Source of the DNA: Rhodanobacter humi | Lineage (GTDB): Bacteria; Pseudomonadota; Gammaproteobacteria; Xanthomonadales; Rhodanobacteraceae | Direction of reading: 5' to 3' | Assembly: GCF_041107455.1 (NCBI RefSeq) | Contig: NZ_JBGBPY010000001.1 | Location: forward strand, 2,480,001-2,544,000 | DNA: 64,000 nt | In this document: positions 46,337 to 54,664 of the stretch, one piece after another | How the letters are laid out: each line of letters starts with the position of its first letter | How positions within the stretch are numbered: the stretch's first letter is position 1 | Made by a program: the position numbers and the translations under genes | The notes under the pieces: model-generated | Seen by the model: the letters and a program-made list of their open reading frames with translations, nothing else | Databases searched by the model: none | Told to the model about the DNA's origin: nothing

Positions 46337-47490
46337 TGTCGTCGCGTGTCGTGCAAATCCTGCGCTGGCTGTCGTTGCTGGCGGCGGTGTTCGCGTTCGG
46401 GCTGGTGATGTTCGGCGCCTTCGTGCGGCTGTCCAACGCGGGCCTGTCGTGCCCGGACTGGCCCACCTGCTACGGCGAGGCGACTTGGCCCAGTCACGCG
46501 CAGGCGGTGGCCAAGGCCGATGCCGCGTTCCCGGATCGCCCGTATGAGGCGCACAAGGCCTGGCGCGAGCAGGTGCACCGCATGCTGGCCGGCACGCTGG
46601 GCGTGCTGGTGCTGGCGCTGGCGCTGCTGGCCGCATGGCGACGGCGCTGGACCGTGCTGACGCTGGCGGGGAGTGCCGTGCTCGCTGCGGTCGGCGTGGT
46701 GATGTACATGCGCGGCGAACACCATTGGTCGTCGCTGCTGGCGGTGTGCGCGATCGCACTGCCGCTGGCCGCCGCGCTGGCGCTGCAACGGCCGGCGGCG
46801 TGGCGGATCTGCCTGGTGGCGCTGGGCGTGATCATCTTCCAGGCGATGCTCGGCATGTGGACGGTGACCCTGCTGCTGAAACCCGTCGTGGTGACCGGGC
46901 ACCTGCTGGGCGGCATGACCACGTTCGCGTTGCTGGGCTATGCGGCAGTGCGTTTCGCCGGCGTGGGTGCGGCGGACGATGCGCTGGCGGGGCTGCGCAG
47001 GCTGGTGATCCTCGGCATCGTGCTGCTGGCCTGCCAGATCGCGCTGGGCGGCTGGACCTCGTCGAACTACGCGGCGCTGGCCTGCGGCTTCGGCGACGCG
47101 GCGTTCCCGAAGTGCCTCGGCCAGTGGTGGCCGCCGGGCGACTATCACCAGGGCTTCATCGTGTGGCGCGGCATCGGCGTGGATTACGAAGGCGGCATCC
47201 TCGACCAGGGCGCGCGCACTGCGATCCAGATGGTGCATCGGATCGGCGCGCTGGTGGTGTTCTGCTACCTCGGCTGGCTGTCGCATCGGCTGACCCGGCG
47301 CGGGCTGCGCTGGTGCGGCATCGCCATCGGCGCCGCGCTGGTCTGCCAGGTGCTGCTGGGCATCAGCAACGTGCACTTCGGCCTGCCGCTGCCGGTGGCG
47401 ACCGCGCACAATGGCATGGCGGCGCTGCTGCTGTTCGCCCTCGTGGCGACGCTGGCGCGCACCCAGCGCAGACAAGGCTGTGAGCCGTGA
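46336..47490 (+). CDS. ctaA: haem A synthase (CtaA/Cox15)
   Basis: This 384-residue integral-membrane enzyme oxidises a methyl group of haem O to make haem A. It has about eight membrane segments. It carries GAFVRLSNAGLSCPDWPTCYGE near residue 27, the His of the first half (REQVHRMLAG), VVTGHLLGG, and in the second half IQMVHRIGAL and LPVATAHNGMAAL. It shares its start with the stop codon of the upstream gene and overlaps the following EF-hand gene by 4 bp. Confidence 0.95.
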   Translation: MSSRVVQILRWLSLLAAVFAFGLVMFGAFVRLSNAGLSCPDWPTCYGEATWPSHAQAVAKADAAFPDRPYEAHKAWREQVHRMLAGTLGVLVLALALLAAWRRRWTVLTLAGSAVLAAVGVVMYMRGEHHWSSLLAVCAIALPLAAALALQRPAAWRICLVALGVIIFQAMLGMWTVTLLLKPVVVTGHLLGGMTTFALLGYAAVRFAGVGAADDALAGLRRLVILGIVLLACQIALGGWTSSNYAALACGFGDAAFPKCLGQWWPPGDYHQGFIVWRGIGVDYEGGILDQGARTAIQMVHRIGALVVFCYLGWLSHRLTRRGLRWCGIAIGAALVCQVLLGISNVHFGLPLPVATAHNGMAALLLFALVATLARTQRRQGCEP

Positions 47491-47987
47491 GGTCCGTCGG
47501 ACGATTGCAGCAGGCCCGGCATGCGAACATGGCGGCAGCGAATACGGGGGTGGCTGTGGGCAAGGATACGAGGGTCCTCGCGATGCTGGCCGGCTTGTCG
47601 TCGCTTTCCGCCACATGGAGCGGAACGGCGAACGCCCAGGAACGGCCGCAGGCGGGGCGGGACGCCGGCAGGCTGGAAATGCGGCAGCAAGTACAGAATG
47701 AAAACCGCACTTCGCTCGAAACGAAGGCCGCCGAGTCGTTGCGGCACGCGCGGAAGCAACCCTTGATGACCCCGCAGGAGTCGACGGACGCTTTCCTGGC
47801 GCTGGATCGCAACCGCGATGGCTTTTTGAGCCGTTCCGAACTGCCGCCGGAGATGGTCATACTGCGCTCGCAGTTCGACAAGTACGACACGGACCGCGAT
47901 CATCGCCTGTCGTATTCGGAGTTCGCCAACTACACCGATGTCGTGCCGGACGAGCGTGGTTCCGCTGCCCGCGCCGGGCACGAATGA
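47487..47987 (+). CDS. secreted EF-hand protein
   Basis: This 166-residue protein has two EF-hands: D107-R-N-R-D-G-F-L-S with Glu118, and D134-T-D-R-D-H-R-L-S with Glu145. The second lacks the central Gly. A signal peptide is likely, ending TANA|Q at residue 50. The start is uncertain: GTG 47487 overlaps the ctaA stop (GTGA), and ATG 47529 gives a more usual signal length. It sits between ctaA and ctaB in the haem A part of the oxidase cluster, an unexpected place. Calcium binding is likely; the role is unknown. Confidence 0.75.
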   Translation: MRSVGRLQQARHANMAAANTGVAVGKDTRVLAMLAGLSSLSATWSGTANAQERPQAGRDAGRLEMRQQVQNENRTSLETKAAESLRHARKQPLMTPQESTDAFLALDRNRDGFLSRSELPPEMVILRSQFDKYDTDRDHRLSYSEFANYTDVVPDERGSAARAGHE

Positions 47988-47999
47988 AGACCGCATCCA

Positions 48000-48920
48000 T
48001 TGCCGAGTGTCGCCGTGCCTTCTGTTTTCTCTGAATATCTGCAGTTGACCAAACCGCGCGTGGTGGCGCTGCTGGTGTTCTGCGCGGTGATCGGCATGTT
48101 CCTCGCCGTGCCTGGCATCCCGCCGTGGCGGGCGCTGGTGTTCGGCACGCTGGGCATCTGGCTGGCCTCCGGTTCGGCGGCGGCGTTCAACCACCTGATC
48201 GACCAGCGCATCGACAAGCTGATGGCGCGCACCGCACGGCGGCCGCTGGCCACCGGCCACCTCAAGCCGTGGCAGGTGCTGGTGTTCGCGATCGCGATCG
48301 GCATCGTCTCGATGCTGGTGCTGGCGCTGCTGGTGAACGGCCTCACCGCGTGGCTCACCTTCGCGGGCCTGATCGGCTACGCGCTGGTCTACACCGCCTA
48401 CCTCAAGCGCGCCACGCCGCAGAACATCGTGATCGGCGGCCTCGCCGGCGCGATCCCGCCGGTGCTGGGCTGGACCGCGGTGACCGGATCGCTGCATCCG
48501 TTCGCGCTGCAGCTGTGCCTGATCATCTTCGTGTGGACGCCGCCGCACTTCTGGGCGCTGGCGATCTTCCGCCGCGAGGACTACGCGCGCGCCGGCGTGC
48601 CGATGCTGCCGGTGACCCACGGCGTGGCCTACACGCGCTGGCAGGTGCTGTTCTACACCGTGCTGCTGGTGCTGGTGACCTTGCTGCCCGCGATCACCGG
48701 CTACAGCGGCTGGCTCTACCTCGGCGGCGCGCTGGTGCTGGGTGCGGGCTTCCTGTACTACGCGATCCGCCTGTTGAACCCGCCGGACGAGTTTTTCGCG
48801 ATGCGCGTGTTCAAGTACTCGATCGTGTACCTGATGGCGCTGTTCGCGTTCCTGCTGGCCGATCACTGGCTGGCCGAGCCGCTGCTGCACCAGGGCCTGG
48901 CGTTCCAGAAGCTGGGCTAG
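48000..48920 (+). CDS. ctaB: protohaem IX farnesyltransferase (haem O synthase)
   Basis: This roughly 306-residue membrane prenyltransferase adds a farnesyl group to haem B to make haem O, the substrate of CtaA. It has nine hydrophobic segments. The polyprenyl-diphosphate site is [26 protein letters not shown] near residues 62-85, with [25 protein letters not shown] near 180. The frame opens at TTG 48000 with GTG 48015 ([16 protein letters not shown]) as an alternative start; neither has a strong ribosome site. It is the last gene of the cluster. Confidence 0.93.
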   Translation: MPSVAVPSVFSEYLQLTKPRVVALLVFCAVIGMFLAVPGIPPWRALVFGTLGIWLASGSAAAFNHLIDQRIDKLMARTARRPLATGHLKPWQVLVFAIAIGIVSMLVLALLVNGLTAWLTFAGLIGYALVYTAYLKRATPQNIVIGGLAGAIPPVLGWTAVTGSLHPFALQLCLIIFVWTPPHFWALAIFRREDYARAGVPMLPVTHGVAYTRWQVLFYTVLLVLVTLLPAITGYSGWLYLGGALVLGAGFLYYAIRLLNPPDEFFAMRVFKYSIVYLMALFAFLLADHWLAEPLLHQGLAFQKLG

Positions 48921-48954
48921 CCCGATATTTCTCCGCCGATTCACGTTTCATGCG

Positions 48955-48983
48955 TTGACTCGATCGCTGCCGCACCGCAAAAT
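48955..48983 (+). promoter_or_regulatory. candidate sigma-70-type promoter for mgtA leader
   Basis: TTGACT (48955-48960) is followed after 17 bp by CAAAAT (48978-48983), a 4-of-6 match to the -10 box. It lies after ctaB and about 615 bp before mgtA. If used, it would make the long leader described below. There is no other support. Confidence 0.3.
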
Positions 48984-49136
48984 ACGCGGGTCGCGCGATG
49001 TGTCATTTTCGCCGGCATCCTGTCCTGACTAACCAAGGCATATGGACGTTTACCCTAGTCGCAACGTCGACATCCGCTCGCATCGGGTGCCGGCAATGCA
49101 TAACAAGCTGAACGCCTGCGGCAGCCGCCAGCGGTC

Positions 49137-49170
49137 GGCCGGTCCTTTCCTCGACTAGGAAACGCCGGCC
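49137..49170 (+). promoter_or_regulatory. hairpin in mgtA leader
   Basis: GGCCGG/CCGGCC outer stem with an inner TTTCCT/AGGAAA stem around CGACT. It is one of several foldable segments between 49000 and 49215 upstream of the small ORF and mgtA. Confidence 0.4.
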
Positions 49171-49214
49171 CATCCCCCGACGGCGCCGTGCGCCGTAACC
49201 GAGGAGATGGGCCC

Positions 49215-49421
49215 ATGAAGCTCCTTCGCGATTTTCTCCGCCTGCGGACTCCCCGCCGCAGCCTGTTCGCCGTACGCCGCGATGCGCGGCGGCGTGTCTT
49301 CGTCGTGACCGTGCCGGCACCGCTGGCCGCCCCGTCCGTCGAGCCGCCGCGCCACGTCGAGGCGCGCGCCGTCGCGCCGTTGTCGTCGCCGCGTCATCTG
49401 CAACTGGCATCCAGTCACTGA
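49215..49421 (+). CDS. small Arg/Pro-rich leader ORF before mgtA
   Basis: This 68-codon ORF (start MKLLRDFLRLRTPRRS) has a good GAGGAG ribosome site. Its first half is Arg-rich and its second half Pro-rich (VPAPLAAPSVEPPRH). It lies 177 bp before mgtA. In enteric bacteria mgtA is controlled by a leader containing a Pro-rich peptide (MgtL), whose translation senses Mg2+; this ORF differs in sequence and size but could play the same part. It may instead be a small protein of its own. The bare coding evidence is modest. Confidence 0.5.
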   Translation: MKLLRDFLRLRTPRRSLFAVRRDARRRVFVVTVPAPLAAPSVEPPRHVEARAVAPLSSPRHLQLASSH

Positions 49422-49449
49422 TGCATGCCTGTGCGCCCCGCAAGTACTG

Positions 49450-49472
49450 GCCTCCGCCAGTGCGGCGGAGGC
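49450..49472 (+). terminator. possible attenuator hairpin between leader ORF and mgtA
   Basis: GCCTCCGC/GCGGAGGC (8 bp, extended by C-G) with a short loop, 28 bp after the leader ORF stop, is followed by GCGGTTTGTG. It is positioned as an attenuator but the T-tract is weak. Confidence 0.4.
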
Positions 49473-49598
49473 GCGGTTTGTGTCCGGCGGTCCGCGTGAC
49501 CGCCGCCAGCAGCACTGCGGACGTTCCGCCCAGTTAGAGCCGGCTGCGCGCCGGTACGCTGCCGCGGCGCGGATCCAGACAAGGAACGGTAGCGACCC

Positions 49599-52238
49599 AT
49601 GAGCAAGTCCTTCTCCCGCCCGACCGTCAAGGCCGCGGCCCCCGTCCCGACGCAGGTGCTCGCGGCGCAGGAGGCGTTTCGCGACAACGAGGCCTTGCTG
49701 GCCGCGCTCGAGACTTCCGTCCATGGCCTGGACGAGGAGCGCATCACCGAGCGCCTGCATCGCGATGGTCCGAACGAGGTTTCGCACGAGAAGCCGCCGC
49801 ACTGGTCGCTGCAACTGCTGCGCGCGTTCAAGAACCCGTTCATCATCGTGTTGCTGGTGCTGGCCGGCGTGCAGCTGTTCACCGACGACAGCGACCTCAC
49901 CGGGCCCATCATCATCGCGGTGATGGTGGGCATCAGCGTGCTCTTGAGCTTCACCCAGGAATACCGTTCCTCGCGCGCCGCCGAGAAGCTCAAGGCGATG
50001 GTGCGCAACACCGCCACGGTGACGCGACAGGCCTCCGACGGCCACAGCGAGCAGATCGAAGTGCCGGTGGGCGAACTGGTCGTCGGCGACATCGTGCACC
50101 TGGGCGCGGGCGACATGGTGCCCGCGGACCTGCGCCTGCTCTCGGCGAAGGACCTGTTCATCAGCCAGGCGATCCTCACCGGCGAGTCGCTACCGGTGGA
50201 GAAGGTCGCGCCCGCGCACGCGCACGGCGAGGGTGCGACCGGCAATCCGCTGGATCTGCCCACGATCGGCTACATGGGCACCAACGTGATCTCCGGCACC
50301 GCCAGCGCGGTGGTGGTGGCCACCGGTGCGCGCAGCTACCTCGGCTCGCTGGCGCACAGCATGACCGGCCAGCGCGTGCAGACCAGCTTCGACCGCGGCG
50401 TGAACTCGGTGAGCTGGCTGCTGATCCGCTTCATGGCGGTGATGGTGCCGATCGTGTTCCTCATCAACGGCCTCGACAAGCACAACTGGACCGAGGCCTT
50501 CCTGTTCGCGCTGTCGGTGGCGGTGGGCCTCACCCCGGAGATGCTGCCGCTGATCGTCACCGCGAACCTCGCCAAGGGCGCGCTGGCGATGTCCAAGCGC
50601 AAGGTGGTGGTGAAGCGGCTCAACGCGATCCAGAACTTCGGCGCGATGGACGTGCTGTGCACCGACAAGACCGGCACGCTCACGCTGGACAAGATCGTGC
50701 TGGAGCGCCACCTCGACCTCGACGGCGAGGAGAGCGACGAGGCGCTGGAATACGGCTACCTCAACAGCCGCTTCCAGACCGGGCTGAAGAACCTGATGGA
50801 CAAGGCGGTGCTGGCGCATCGCGACCTGGAGCCGACCGCGGCGCGCTACCGCGTAGTGGACGAGATCCCGTTCGACTTCCAGCGCCGGCGCATGTCGGTG
50901 GTGGTGGCGAACGGCGGCAACGAGCACCTCTTGATCTGCAAGGGCGCGGTGGAGGAGATGCTGGCGATCTGTGCGTACGCGCAGGTCGGCGGCACGGTCG
51001 AGGCCATGACCGACGAGCGCCGCCGCGAGATCAAGGCGATGACGCACCGGCTCAACGAGGACGGTCTGCGCGTGCTGGTGGTGGCGGTGCGCCGCGAGCC
51101 GGCCGCCGAACGTGCTTGGAGCGTGGCCGACGAGAGCGGGCTCACCGCGGTGGGCTGCCTCGCCTTCCTCGATCCGCCGAAGGATTCGGCCGCCACCGCG
51201 ATCGCCGCGCTGCACGCGCACGGCGTCGAGGTGAAGGTGATCACCGGCGACAATGAGGCGGTGACGCGCAAGATCTGCCGCGAGGTGGGGCTGGACGTCA
51301 CTCATTCGGTGCAGGGCCGCGACATCGAGTCGCTGGACGAGGCCGCATTGGACGAGCTGGTGAAGCGCACCACGGTATTCGCGAAGATGTCGCCGCTGCA
51401 GAAGGCCAGCGTGGTGCGCTCGCTGCAGCGCCAGGGCCACACCGTCGGCTTCCTCGGCGACGGCATCAACGATGCGCCGGCGCTGCACGACGCCGACGTG
51501 GGCATCTCGGTGGACACCGCCACCGACATCGCCAAGGAGTCGGCCGACATCATCCTCTTGGAGAAGAACCTGATGGTGCTGGAGGAGGGCGTGCTGGAAG
51601 GGCGCGTCACCTTCGGCAACATCATCAAGTACATCAAGATGACCGCCAGCTCGAACTTCGGCAACATGTTCAGCGTGCTGGTGGCGAGCGCGTTCCTGCC
51701 GTTCCTGCCGATGCTGCCGCTGCAGATCCTGGTGCTGAACCTGCTGTACGACATCTCGCAGCTGTCGATCCCGTTCGACCGCATGGACGAGGAATACCTC
51801 AGCCGGCCGCGCAAGTGGGACGCCAGCGATATCGGCCGCTTCATGGTGTGGATCGGCCCGGTCAGCTCGATCTTCGACATGACCACGTTCTGGCTGATGT
51901 GGCACGTGTTCGGCGCGAACGGGCCGGAGCACCAGGCGCTGTTCCAGTCCGGCTGGTTCATCGAGAGCCTGCTCACGCAGACCCTGATTGTGCACATGAT
52001 CCGCACCCGGCGCATCCCGTTCCTGCAGAGTGCGGCGGCGGCGCCGGTGCTGGGACTCACCACCGCGATCATCATCATCGGCATGGTGATTCCGTACACC
52101 GGCCTCGGCGCGAAGATCGGCATGCTGCCGCTGCCGGGCGTGTACTTCGCCTGGGTGGCGGCCACGGTACTTACCTACTGCGCGCTGACGCAGCTGGTGA
52201 AGCTGATCTACATCCGCCGCTACGGGCGCTGGCTATAA
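49599..52238 (+). CDS. mgtA: magnesium-translocating P-type ATPase
   Basis: This 879-residue P-type ATPase imports Mg2+ at low external magnesium. It has about ten membrane segments. It carries the actuator motif LTGESLPVEK, phosphorylation site DKTGTLT (Asp near residue 355), nucleotide-binding region ICKGAVEEML, and hinge GDGINDAPALHDADVG. The C-terminal membrane part is of the MgtA/MgtB type, including DMTTFWLMWHVFG. The 5' leader suggests regulation at the RNA level. A block of repeats follows. Confidence 0.94.
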   Translation: MSKSFSRPTVKAAAPVPTQVLAAQEAFRDNEALLAALETSVHGLDEERITERLHRDGPNEVSHEKPPHWSLQLLRAFKNPFIIVLLVLAGVQLFTDDSDLTGPIIIAVMVGISVLLSFTQEYRSSRAAEKLKAMVRNTATVTRQASDGHSEQIEVPVGELVVGDIVHLGAGDMVPADLRLLSAKDLFISQAILTGESLPVEKVAPAHAHGEGATGNPLDLPTIGYMGTNVISGTASAVVVATGARSYLGSLAHSMTGQRVQTSFDRGVNSVSWLLIRFMAVMVPIVFLINGLDKHNWTEAFLFALSVAVGLTPEMLPLIVTANLAKGALAMSKRKVVVKRLNAIQNFGAMDVLCTDKTGTLTLDKIVLERHLDLDGEESDEALEYGYLNSRFQTGLKNLMDKAVLAHRDLEPTAARYRVVDEIPFDFQRRRMSVVVANGGNEHLLICKGAVEEMLAICAYAQVGGTVEAMTDERRREIKAMTHRLNEDGLRVLVVAVRREPAAERAWSVADESGLTAVGCLAFLDPPKDSAATAIAALHAHGVEVKVITGDNEAVTRKICREVGLDVTHSVQGRDIESLDEAALDELVKRTTVFAKMSPLQKASVVRSLQRQGHTVGFLGDGINDAPALHDADVGISVDTATDIAKESADIILLEKNLMVLEEGVLEGRVTFGNIIKYIKMTASSNFGNMFSVLVASAFLPFLPMLPLQILVLNLLYDISQLSIPFDRMDEEYLSRPRKWDASDIGRFMVWIGPVSSIFDMTTFWLMWHVFGANGPEHQALFQSGWFIESLLTQTLIVHMIRTRRIPFLQSAAAAPVLGLTTAIIIIGMVIPYTGLGAKIGMLPLPGVYFAWVAATVLTYCALTQLVKLIYIRRYGRWL

Positions 52239-52280
52239 CGCTGGTTTGCGCCCCGCCCGCTTGCGGGACTCGACGTTCTT

Positions 52281-52315
52281 CCTCTCCCCCAACGGCTCCA
52301 TCGTTGGGGGAGAGG
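52281..52315. repeat. inverted repeat, CCTCTCCCC family
   Basis: CCTCTCCCCCAACG/CGTTGGGGGAGAGG (14 bp each) with a 7-bp loop, followed by GTTGGAGTGAGGGGG. The same family is at 63018-63150. It lies 42 bp after the mgtA stop and could act as its terminator. Confidence 0.85.
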
Positions 52316-52390
52316 GTTGGAGTGAGGGGGACTCTTGCTTCTGCGCTTGCACGCGCGTCAAAGCGGTTTCGTGCGCCTGTTGGCGCCCGA

Positions 52391-52426
52391 GCTACTTTCT
52401 CTTTGCTTGCCCAAAGAGAAAGTAGC
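52391..52426. repeat. left boundary palindrome of composite element
   Basis: GCTACTTTCTCTTT/AAAGAGAAAGTAGC, a perfect 14-bp inverted repeat with an 8-bp spacer. Similar to the palindrome at 52892-52925. Confidence 0.85.
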
Positions 52427-52891
52427 CAAAGAGAAACGGCACCCCGCGGCGGCGCTTTCCGTCCATCCCTGGACGGCAAGTCCGTGAGCCGTGGCCGGGC
52501 TTTTCGAGCGGGCTCCTGCCCGCGCGAAAAGGCGAGTCCATCCATGGACTCGCCCGCTGCGCGGCCTGGTCGTCCACGTCTCACCGCCGCCGAGGGGACC
52601 CCGGAAAAGCGGGCGCGCATCGTGCGCGCCAGAAGCAACAGCAAAAGCAGAGCGCCGCCCGTTGCGGGGGCTCTTGCTCTTCCAAAAAGTGCGCGCTGGG
52701 AGCGCGCTGCTCTACCCGGGGCCCCTATGGCGCGGCGGGCGGGTGGAGGAAAGTCCGCAGGATGGCTCGCAGGGATGCGAGCCAGTTTTCCGCCGGTACA
52801 TGGATGTGCCGTCGGAAAACCCCGTAACCCGCCCGCGTACCCGCAGGGCAGGATGCCCGGAGGGCGCGCCATCGGGGTGGCCTCTCTTGGG

Positions 52892-52925
52892 GTTACTTTT
52901 CTCTGGCCACGCAGAGAAAAGTAAC
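52892..52925. repeat. right boundary palindrome of composite element
   Basis: GTTACTTTTCTCT/AGAGAAAAGTAAC, a perfect 13-bp inverted repeat with an 8-bp spacer, closely like 52391-52426. It ends 69 bp before the Na/Pi transporter gene. Confidence 0.85.
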
Positions 52926-52993
52926 TCGGGCCGCGACAGCGGCTCGAAACTAACTTGAACCATGCGTAAGCATCAAAGAACCCGGAGCACGTC

Positions 52994-54661
52994 ATGAAAG
53001 GAACCCTGGTCCTGCTGGACATCGCGGGCTATGTGGCCCTGCTGTTGTGGGGAACCCACATGGTCACCAGTGGCGTATTGCGTGGCTTCGGCAGCGCGCT
53101 GCGCCGCTGGCTGGGCCGTTACCTCGGCCATCGTGCCGCTGCATTCTGTTTCGGTCTGGGCATGACCGCGCTGCTGCAGAGCAGTACCGCCACCGGCATG
53201 ATGGCCACCTCGTTCGCGGCGAACGGTTTCCTCGGCCTGGTGCCGGGGCTGGTGGTGATGCTGGGCGCGAACGTGGGCAGCACCCTGGTGGTGCAGCTGC
53301 TGTCGTTCGACATCGCACTGGTGGCGCCGGTGCTGGTGCTGCTCGGCTTCGTGGTGTACCGGCGCAGCGACGACGCGCGCTTCGAGAATCTGGGCCGCTG
53401 CGCGATCGGCCTGGGGCTGATGCTGCTGGCGCTGCACATGCTGGTGGTGTCGATGGCGCCGGTGGAGGACACGGCGCTGCTGCGCACCGCGCTGCACAGC
53501 CTCGCCGGTGAGCCGGTGCTGGCCCTGCTGGTGGCGGCGCTGCTCACCTGGGCCTGCCATTCCAGCGTGGCGGTGGTGCTGCTGATCGCCTCGCTGGCCA
53601 CCGCGCACGTGATCGATGCGCAGGGCGCGCTGGCGCTGGTGCTGGGCGCGAACCTGGGCGGCACCTTGCCGGCGCTGTTCGACGCGAATACACCGGTGGC
53701 GCGTCGCCTGCCGCTGGGCAACCTGCTGGTGCGCGGCTTCGGCTGCGTGGTCTGCCTGCCGCTGCTGCATCCGCTGAGCGGATGGCTGGCGCATCTGGGC
53801 GACTCGCCGGCGCGCATCGCGGTGAATTTCCACACCGGCTTCAACCTCGCGCTGGCGTTGCTGTTCGTGCTGCCGGTGCAGCGGCTGGCGCGGTTGCTGG
53901 TGCGCCTGTTGCCCGAGCCGCCGCAGCCGGCCGATGCCGGCGTGCCGCAGTACCTGGACGAGGGCGCGCTGGATGCCGCCAACGTGGCGCTGGCGAACGC
54001 CGCACGCGAGGCCATGCGCATGGCCGACATGGTGGAGAAGATGCTGAAGGGCCTGGTCGAGGTGTTCGGCAAGGACGATCGCGCCCGCGCCGCCGCGATC
54101 AGCGGCAGGGACGCGATCCTCGACCGGCTCGGCGTGGCGATCCGCGAATACCTCGCCGAGCTGGGCAACGAGGCGCTGAACGCCGAGGATGGCGAGCGCA
54201 GCCAGGAGATCCTGGGCTTCGTGATCAACGTCGAGCACATCGGCGACATCGCCGCGAACAACCTGATGGACTTCGCCGCGAAGAAGGCCGAGCGCGGCCA
54301 GGACTTCAGCGCCGACGACATCCAGGATCTCGCGCGCATGCACGCGCAGGTGATGGAGAGCCTGCAGCTGGCGTGGGCGGTGTTCCTGCGCAGCGACCGG
54401 CGCGCGGCGCAGCAGCTGGTGGCGCGCAAGGAAGTGCTGTGGCGGCTGGAGAACGAGATCTCCGAGCGGCATATCCGCGCGCTGCGCGAGCGTCGCGACG
54501 ACGGCGGCGCGGGCGACGTCTACCTGCGCATCCTGCGCGACTTGAAGCGCATCCACTCGCACCTGGCTGCGCTGGCCTATCCGGTACTGGAACGTGCCGG
54601 CCTGCTGCAGGACCGGCTGCGTGCGCCCGCGCAGGCCGGTGCAGGCGATGGGACGGGCTGA
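52994..54661 (+). CDS. Na/Pi-cotransporter family protein with PhoU-like domain
   Basis: This 555-residue protein has two Na/Pi-cotransporter repeats in the membrane part (LLQSSTATGMMATSF near residue 60 and WACHSSVAVVLL near 190; the second has His instead of the usual Gln). A PhoU-like helical domain follows from about 330 to the end (MRMADMVEKMLKGLVEVF, GFVINVEHIGDIAANNLMD). It likely moves phosphate or regulates its uptake across the inner membrane. Start ATG 52994. It stands alone, convergent with the aspartyl protease gene. Confidence 0.88.
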   Translation: MKGTLVLLDIAGYVALLLWGTHMVTSGVLRGFGSALRRWLGRYLGHRAAAFCFGLGMTALLQSSTATGMMATSFAANGFLGLVPGLVVMLGANVGSTLVVQLLSFDIALVAPVLVLLGFVVYRRSDDARFENLGRCAIGLGLMLLALHMLVVSMAPVEDTALLRTALHSLAGEPVLALLVAALLTWACHSSVAVVLLIASLATAHVIDAQGALALVLGANLGGTLPALFDANTPVARRLPLGNLLVRGFGCVVCLPLLHPLSGWLAHLGDSPARIAVNFHTGFNLALALLFVLPVQRLARLLVRLLPEPPQPADAGVPQYLDEGALDAANVALANAAREAMRMADMVEKMLKGLVEVFGKDDRARAAAISGRDAILDRLGVAIREYLAELGNEALNAEDGERSQEILGFVINVEHIGDIAANNLMDFAAKKAERGQDFSADDIQDLARMHAQVMESLQLAWAVFLRSDRRAAQQLVARKEVLWRLENEISERHIRALRERRDDGGAGDVYLRILRDLKRIHSHLAALAYPVLERAGLLQDRLRAPAQAGAGDGTG

Positions 54662-54664
54662 GGC

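Larger units (their letters stand above)
52239..52993. other. gene-free palindrome-rich block
   Basis: No convincing gene lies in these 755 bp; the open frames crossing it have no start signals or family likeness. The block contains at least eight palindromes: a CCTCTCCCCC type at 52281-52315, a 14-bp perfect one at 52391-52426, core-conserved hairpins at 52459-52476, 52531-52554, 52763-52784, 52794-52811 and 52846-52858, another hairpin at 52501-52530, and a 13-bp perfect one at 52892-52925. The two outer perfect palindromes resemble each other (CTACTTTCTCT and GTTACTTTTCTCT), so the segment between them (about 535 bp) looks like one composite repetitive element. Confidence 0.75.

Noticed and set aside
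48998-49111. Short ORF (MCHFRRHPVL...) as a second leader peptide before mgtA
   Set aside because: No clear ribosome site and no Pro- or acid-rich pattern; chance ORF is the simpler reading.
52239-52993. Possible CRISPR array in the palindrome-rich block
   Set aside because: The hairpins differ in stem sequence and spacing is irregular; there are no direct repeats with unique spacers and no cas genes.
52171-53022. 283-codon open frame across the repeat block after mgtA
   Set aside because: Runs through palindromic repeats and overlaps the mgtA end and the Na/Pi transporter start; composition is Arg/Pro/Ser-rich without any motif.
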